64,000 bases of DNA from Vigna angularis. Taxonomy: Eukaryota; Streptophyta; Magnoliopsida; Fabales; Fabaceae. The position numbers and the translations under genes are program-made. The number at the start of each line of letters is the position of its first letter. The stretch's first letter is position 1. This document shows, one piece after another, positions 61,030 to 64,000 of this stretch. Location: NCBI RefSeq assembly GCF_016808095.1, contig NC_068971.1, positions 14,520,501 through 14,584,500 on the forward strand. Direction: 5' to 3'. Under the pieces are notes generated by a model, which was not told the origin of the DNA, ran no database searches, and was given only the letters and a program-made list of their open reading frames with translations.

Positions 61030-61105
61030 ATTCCCGCCACGTGTCACAACCCCAGATGCTCATCAGCCTCTCCAACACCATGTGAGAGAGTGCCACGTCA
61101 TCATG
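61030..61105 (+). promoter_or_regulatory. ACGT-core elements upstream of DREB2-like gene
   Basis: CGCCACGTGTCAC (G-box/ABRE-type, about 61036-61048) and GCCACGTCATC (about 61092-61102) lie ~270-330 bases before the proposed ATG. ACGT elements of this kind are bound by bZIP factors in ABA and stress responses. I infer stress-linked control; no DRE or perfect heat-shock element was found. Confidence 0.45.
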
Positions 61106-61366
61106 CCTATCTAAACCTACCAATCCTCGTTTCACTCTTCCAAACGTAAATTGAATTCTTCAACTTTTTCTTAGACAACAAGTCAAGCATGACGTTTGTA
61201 CTCACAAAACATACAAACATCCAAATCAAACAGCCGCAACATAGGAAAATCCAAAACCTCTCTAAAACCCTCCAACACAATTTGCTACCAACTATTTCAT
61301 ATCCCAACACCAACTACTACAAGGAATCATATTGCATGCTACATGCTTCTTCCATAGCCGAAGCGC

Positions 61367-63373
61367 ATGAAGACCAATACTAACATTTCTGGGTCAGTAG
61401 CTCACTTCTTCATTCATCTCAATTTGCTGTTGTTCATCTAAACTTCATCTGGGTTTTATTCTGTTTCGTTCATTTCATCCTTTTATTTTCTCTGTGCTGC
61501 TTTTTTTAGTCAAGACAAAATTTGTTTACTTTCTGTCACCCAATCAGATTTCGTGCATAAAAAATCATGTTGTTGCTATAGTTTCTGAGAAAATGAATTG
61601 AGAAGTCTGTAAGTTTATCATATATATCGATATGTGATTGGACGACAGCATAAAATCTTTTACGCTATCATGTCATACGCGGATTACTGTAATCAGTTTT
61701 TTAGTACTGCATAAGCTTTGTTTTTGTATGTTTCTATATAAAAATTTCTTTGTTTGAGTGCAAAGTTAAGGTTTTTATTTGTTGGTTGGAATGGGTGCAG
61801 GGAGAGGAAATCGCGTAAGAGGCGCAGTAGTGGAAGTGATTCTTTGGAGAACACTCTTGAAAAGTGGAAGGAGTATAACAGGCAGCAACAACTTGGGTCA
61901 AGAGAGAATGGGGTGGAAGTGATTCAGAAAGCTCCAGCAAAAGGGTCGAGAAAAGGGTGCATGAGAGGTAAGGGAGGGCCTCAGAACTCCGATTGCAAGT
62001 TCAGAGGTGTGAGGCAGAGAATTTGGGGAAAATGGGTTGCTGAGATTCGCGAACCAATCAATGGCAAGCTTGTGGGTGAAAAAGCAAATAGACTTTGGCT
62101 TGGTACTTTCTCCACTGCACTTGAAGCTGCTCTTGCTTATGATGAAGCTGCTAAGGCCATGTATGGCCCTTCTGCGCGTTTGAATTTTCCAGACCCTTCT
62201 GTGGAGCCAATACACTCTAACGGATCATCATCATCTAGTGGATGTGATAAAAAATCACCTAGTGGTTCTTCAGAGAATGACGGTGATGTTGAAAGAGCTG
62301 AGTCGGAAAGGAACCTTCATCAGCCTAATGAAGAGAAACCAAGATTTTCTGAGGTTGGTGTTTTTGAGGTAACACAAGAGAAACTGGTTCTTTGTGGAGG
62401 TTGTGTAGCTGATGACTCGATAGAGGAGTTGAAGGAAATGACAAGTGGCTTTGAACAATGTCAAACAAGTGAGGAATGTAAGGCAATAACTTCGAAGAAT
62501 ATTAAGTCTGAAATACCTGAAGAAAGTGAAGGGATAGAGAGAGAATTGGAGAGGGTTCTGAAAAATTCTGGCATAGGTGAAGAGGATAATCTCTTGCATA
62601 ATGAGCCTTTGGACATAGCCATGAATACAGGAGCTAACTACTGTAGCTCTTCTGATGCTGCTGAACATGACATTGTGGAGAAGAGTGAAGAAACAAGAGG
62701 AGAATCAGTTGAAACTTTGAAACAATGTGAGTTAAGCTGCAGCAACCATTGCCTTGGATGTATGCATAACATGCTGCCAGATAGCAATTCAAAACCACAT
62801 TCTGAGCACTTTAATAACGACCGATCTGAGGCATCCATAGCAAGAAAACATACCGAGGAAGTAATTTCTGAAATCCTGGGGCTGTGTCACAGCAAGTGCT
62901 TGAAGATTAATCATGATCAGTCACCACATGAGCATTATAGAACTGAACATTTTGATGACACGAGAACTAAGCTTAAGTGTTTGGAATGCAAGCTGAGAGC
63001 ACATTCTATTCATTACAAAACTCAGGCACCCATAGTTGGGGATTCCAATTATCCTTCAATGCAAGGAATTCATATGTTTGGTAGTGGCACTGTTGGACCA
63101 ATTGAAAGCATGTCCCAAATTGATGCTATGAACAACATCAACACAAGCAGAAATTCCCTACCTGGATTTAGTTCTGGGCACAGTAGGAAGTTGTGTGATC
63201 TTTCTCAGCAGCTACACAAACTTGGTGGTTGCCTTCCAGAGCATTGGAATAATATGCAGTTTGCAGACTTGGAAGTGGGTTATGATTATAGTTTCTTAAA
63301 TCCTGATTATGATTTTGGCTTATTGGAGGAGAAGAAGTTACTTGATGTATGCTTTCCCCAAATAGGATCCTAG
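61367..63373 (+). CDS. DREB2-like AP2/ERF transcription factor (two exons)
   Basis: Exon 2 starts after GGGTGCAG at 61801 and has no in-frame ATG before its AP2 region. A good exon 1 is 61367-61392 (ATG AAG ACC..., donor TCTGG/GTCAGT), which joins in frame and gives 532 residues. DREB2 proteins bind DRE/CRT (A/GCCGAC) elements and activate drought, heat and salt genes in the nucleus. Seen: basic nuclear signal [19 protein letters not shown], the DREB2 signature [20 protein letters not shown], then the AP2 domain (about 75-139) with [45 protein letters not shown]. Val14 and Glu19 of the DREB type are present. [13 protein letters not shown] loop lengthens the domain. Next is a Ser-rich stretch, and the tail is acidic/aromatic ([17 protein letters not shown]). 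At 532 residues it is much longer than DREB2A (335). Confidence 0.88.
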
Positions 63374-64000
63374 TATTCCTGAAGACTTGCAGAGTTTGTT
63401 TTTCGCTTTGGTGGGGTTACTTATAGCATGTTTTTCCCCCACCTTGCGATTCAATAAGTTATGTTTCTGTTCTCATTCACTATAGAGACTTTGTAGTAAG
63501 AATTTTGTATCATGTTAATAAATGTTGAACTATGATGCTAGCTTATAATCTTAAACTGAATTCCCACGTACATTATGGTTGCCACTTCCCATAAAGTTAT
63601 ATTTGATATCTTAAAGTGCATGCTTCATGACCTTTTAGTACAGAAGGCATACTTTTATTTTATTATTACAAGCACTAGCTTTTGGTCTAGACAATAGTGG
63701 GACTAGTTCTTTCAAGGTTTTATTTTTCCTAACTTGAACTTAAGCCAAGAAAAATTAGAGATGTGCTATCTAAACTGACCACTCGTTACTAAACAAACTT
63801 AATAAATATAATTTATTTACTGCTAAAGAAGATCTCCAAAATTTCAATTCAACTTTAATATTATTTGAACATGTTTGAAAATTAATAAATCGACTGGTAA
63901 GAATTAACATTTGATCTTAAAAGAAAAAGGTTAAACTCTTTCGACAAGAATAATTTAATTTTTAGTTTTAACCAAAGAGAAAAATCATTTAACTTTTCAT
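63374..64000. other. 3' UTR and downstream spacer
   Basis: AT-rich; AATAAATG near 63519 is a candidate polyadenylation signal for the DREB2-like gene. Nothing else recognised up to the window edge. Confidence 0.5.

Overview
The window is plant nuclear DNA: AT-rich, with introns, F-box/FBA, PRA1, BIG GRAIN 1-like and DREB2-type AP2/ERF genes set in a mosaic of Ty1/copia, Ty3 (Tekay/Del-like) and CACTA elements. I infer a dicot, probably a papilionoid legume, from protein flavour and repeat style. No sequence search was possible, so the species is not established.

Only four loci look like ordinary host genes: a PRA1-family membrane-trafficking protein (3844-4512, +), two tandem F-box/FBA genes (17049-18394 and 22744-24057, +), and a DREB2-like transcription factor (61367-63373, +). 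A fifth coding region, a 3'-truncated BIG GRAIN 1-like ORF (15142-15828, +), sits inside a transposon.

Layout. 1-3167: 5' part of a decayed minus-strand copia element with its LTR and PBS. 3168-9002: PRA1 and AT-rich spacer with one stray CACTA terminus. 9003-14291: old repeat-rich element bounded by ~390-bp direct repeats, into which a Tekay-like solo LTR (10018-12803, TSD AATAA) inserted. 14385-24060: tandem duplication of an F-box gene with its promoter. A Pack-MULE with an exact 9-bp TSD sits in the first copy's promoter, and a second MULE, also with an exact 9-bp TSD, lies between the copies. ~25640-32882: CACTA element with decayed TNP2, TNP1-like and Ulp1-like genes, preceded by two large palindromes. 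32883-41005: spacer, CACTA end fragments and a probable minus-strand Tekay-like LTR. 41078-48226: a second CACTA element with truncated TNP2. 48230-51130: degenerate AT-rich repeat. 51238-59747: a Pack-MULE-like element carrying a host gene fragment, broken by a deleted chromovirus with ~2.5-kb LTRs. 59748-64000: DREB2-like gene and flanks.

The most notable signals are three TIR elements of MULE type in 40 kb, two of them with host-gene cargo. The insertion of the first is supported by three lines: long TIRs, an exact 9-bp TSD and a matching empty site in the duplicated F-box promoter. Others are the hairpin-unit minisatellite in a solo LTR leader, the palindrome pair upstream of a transposase, and a W-box-like motif shared by several LTRs. 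I found no wholly new gene system; the novelty is in element structure and gene capture.
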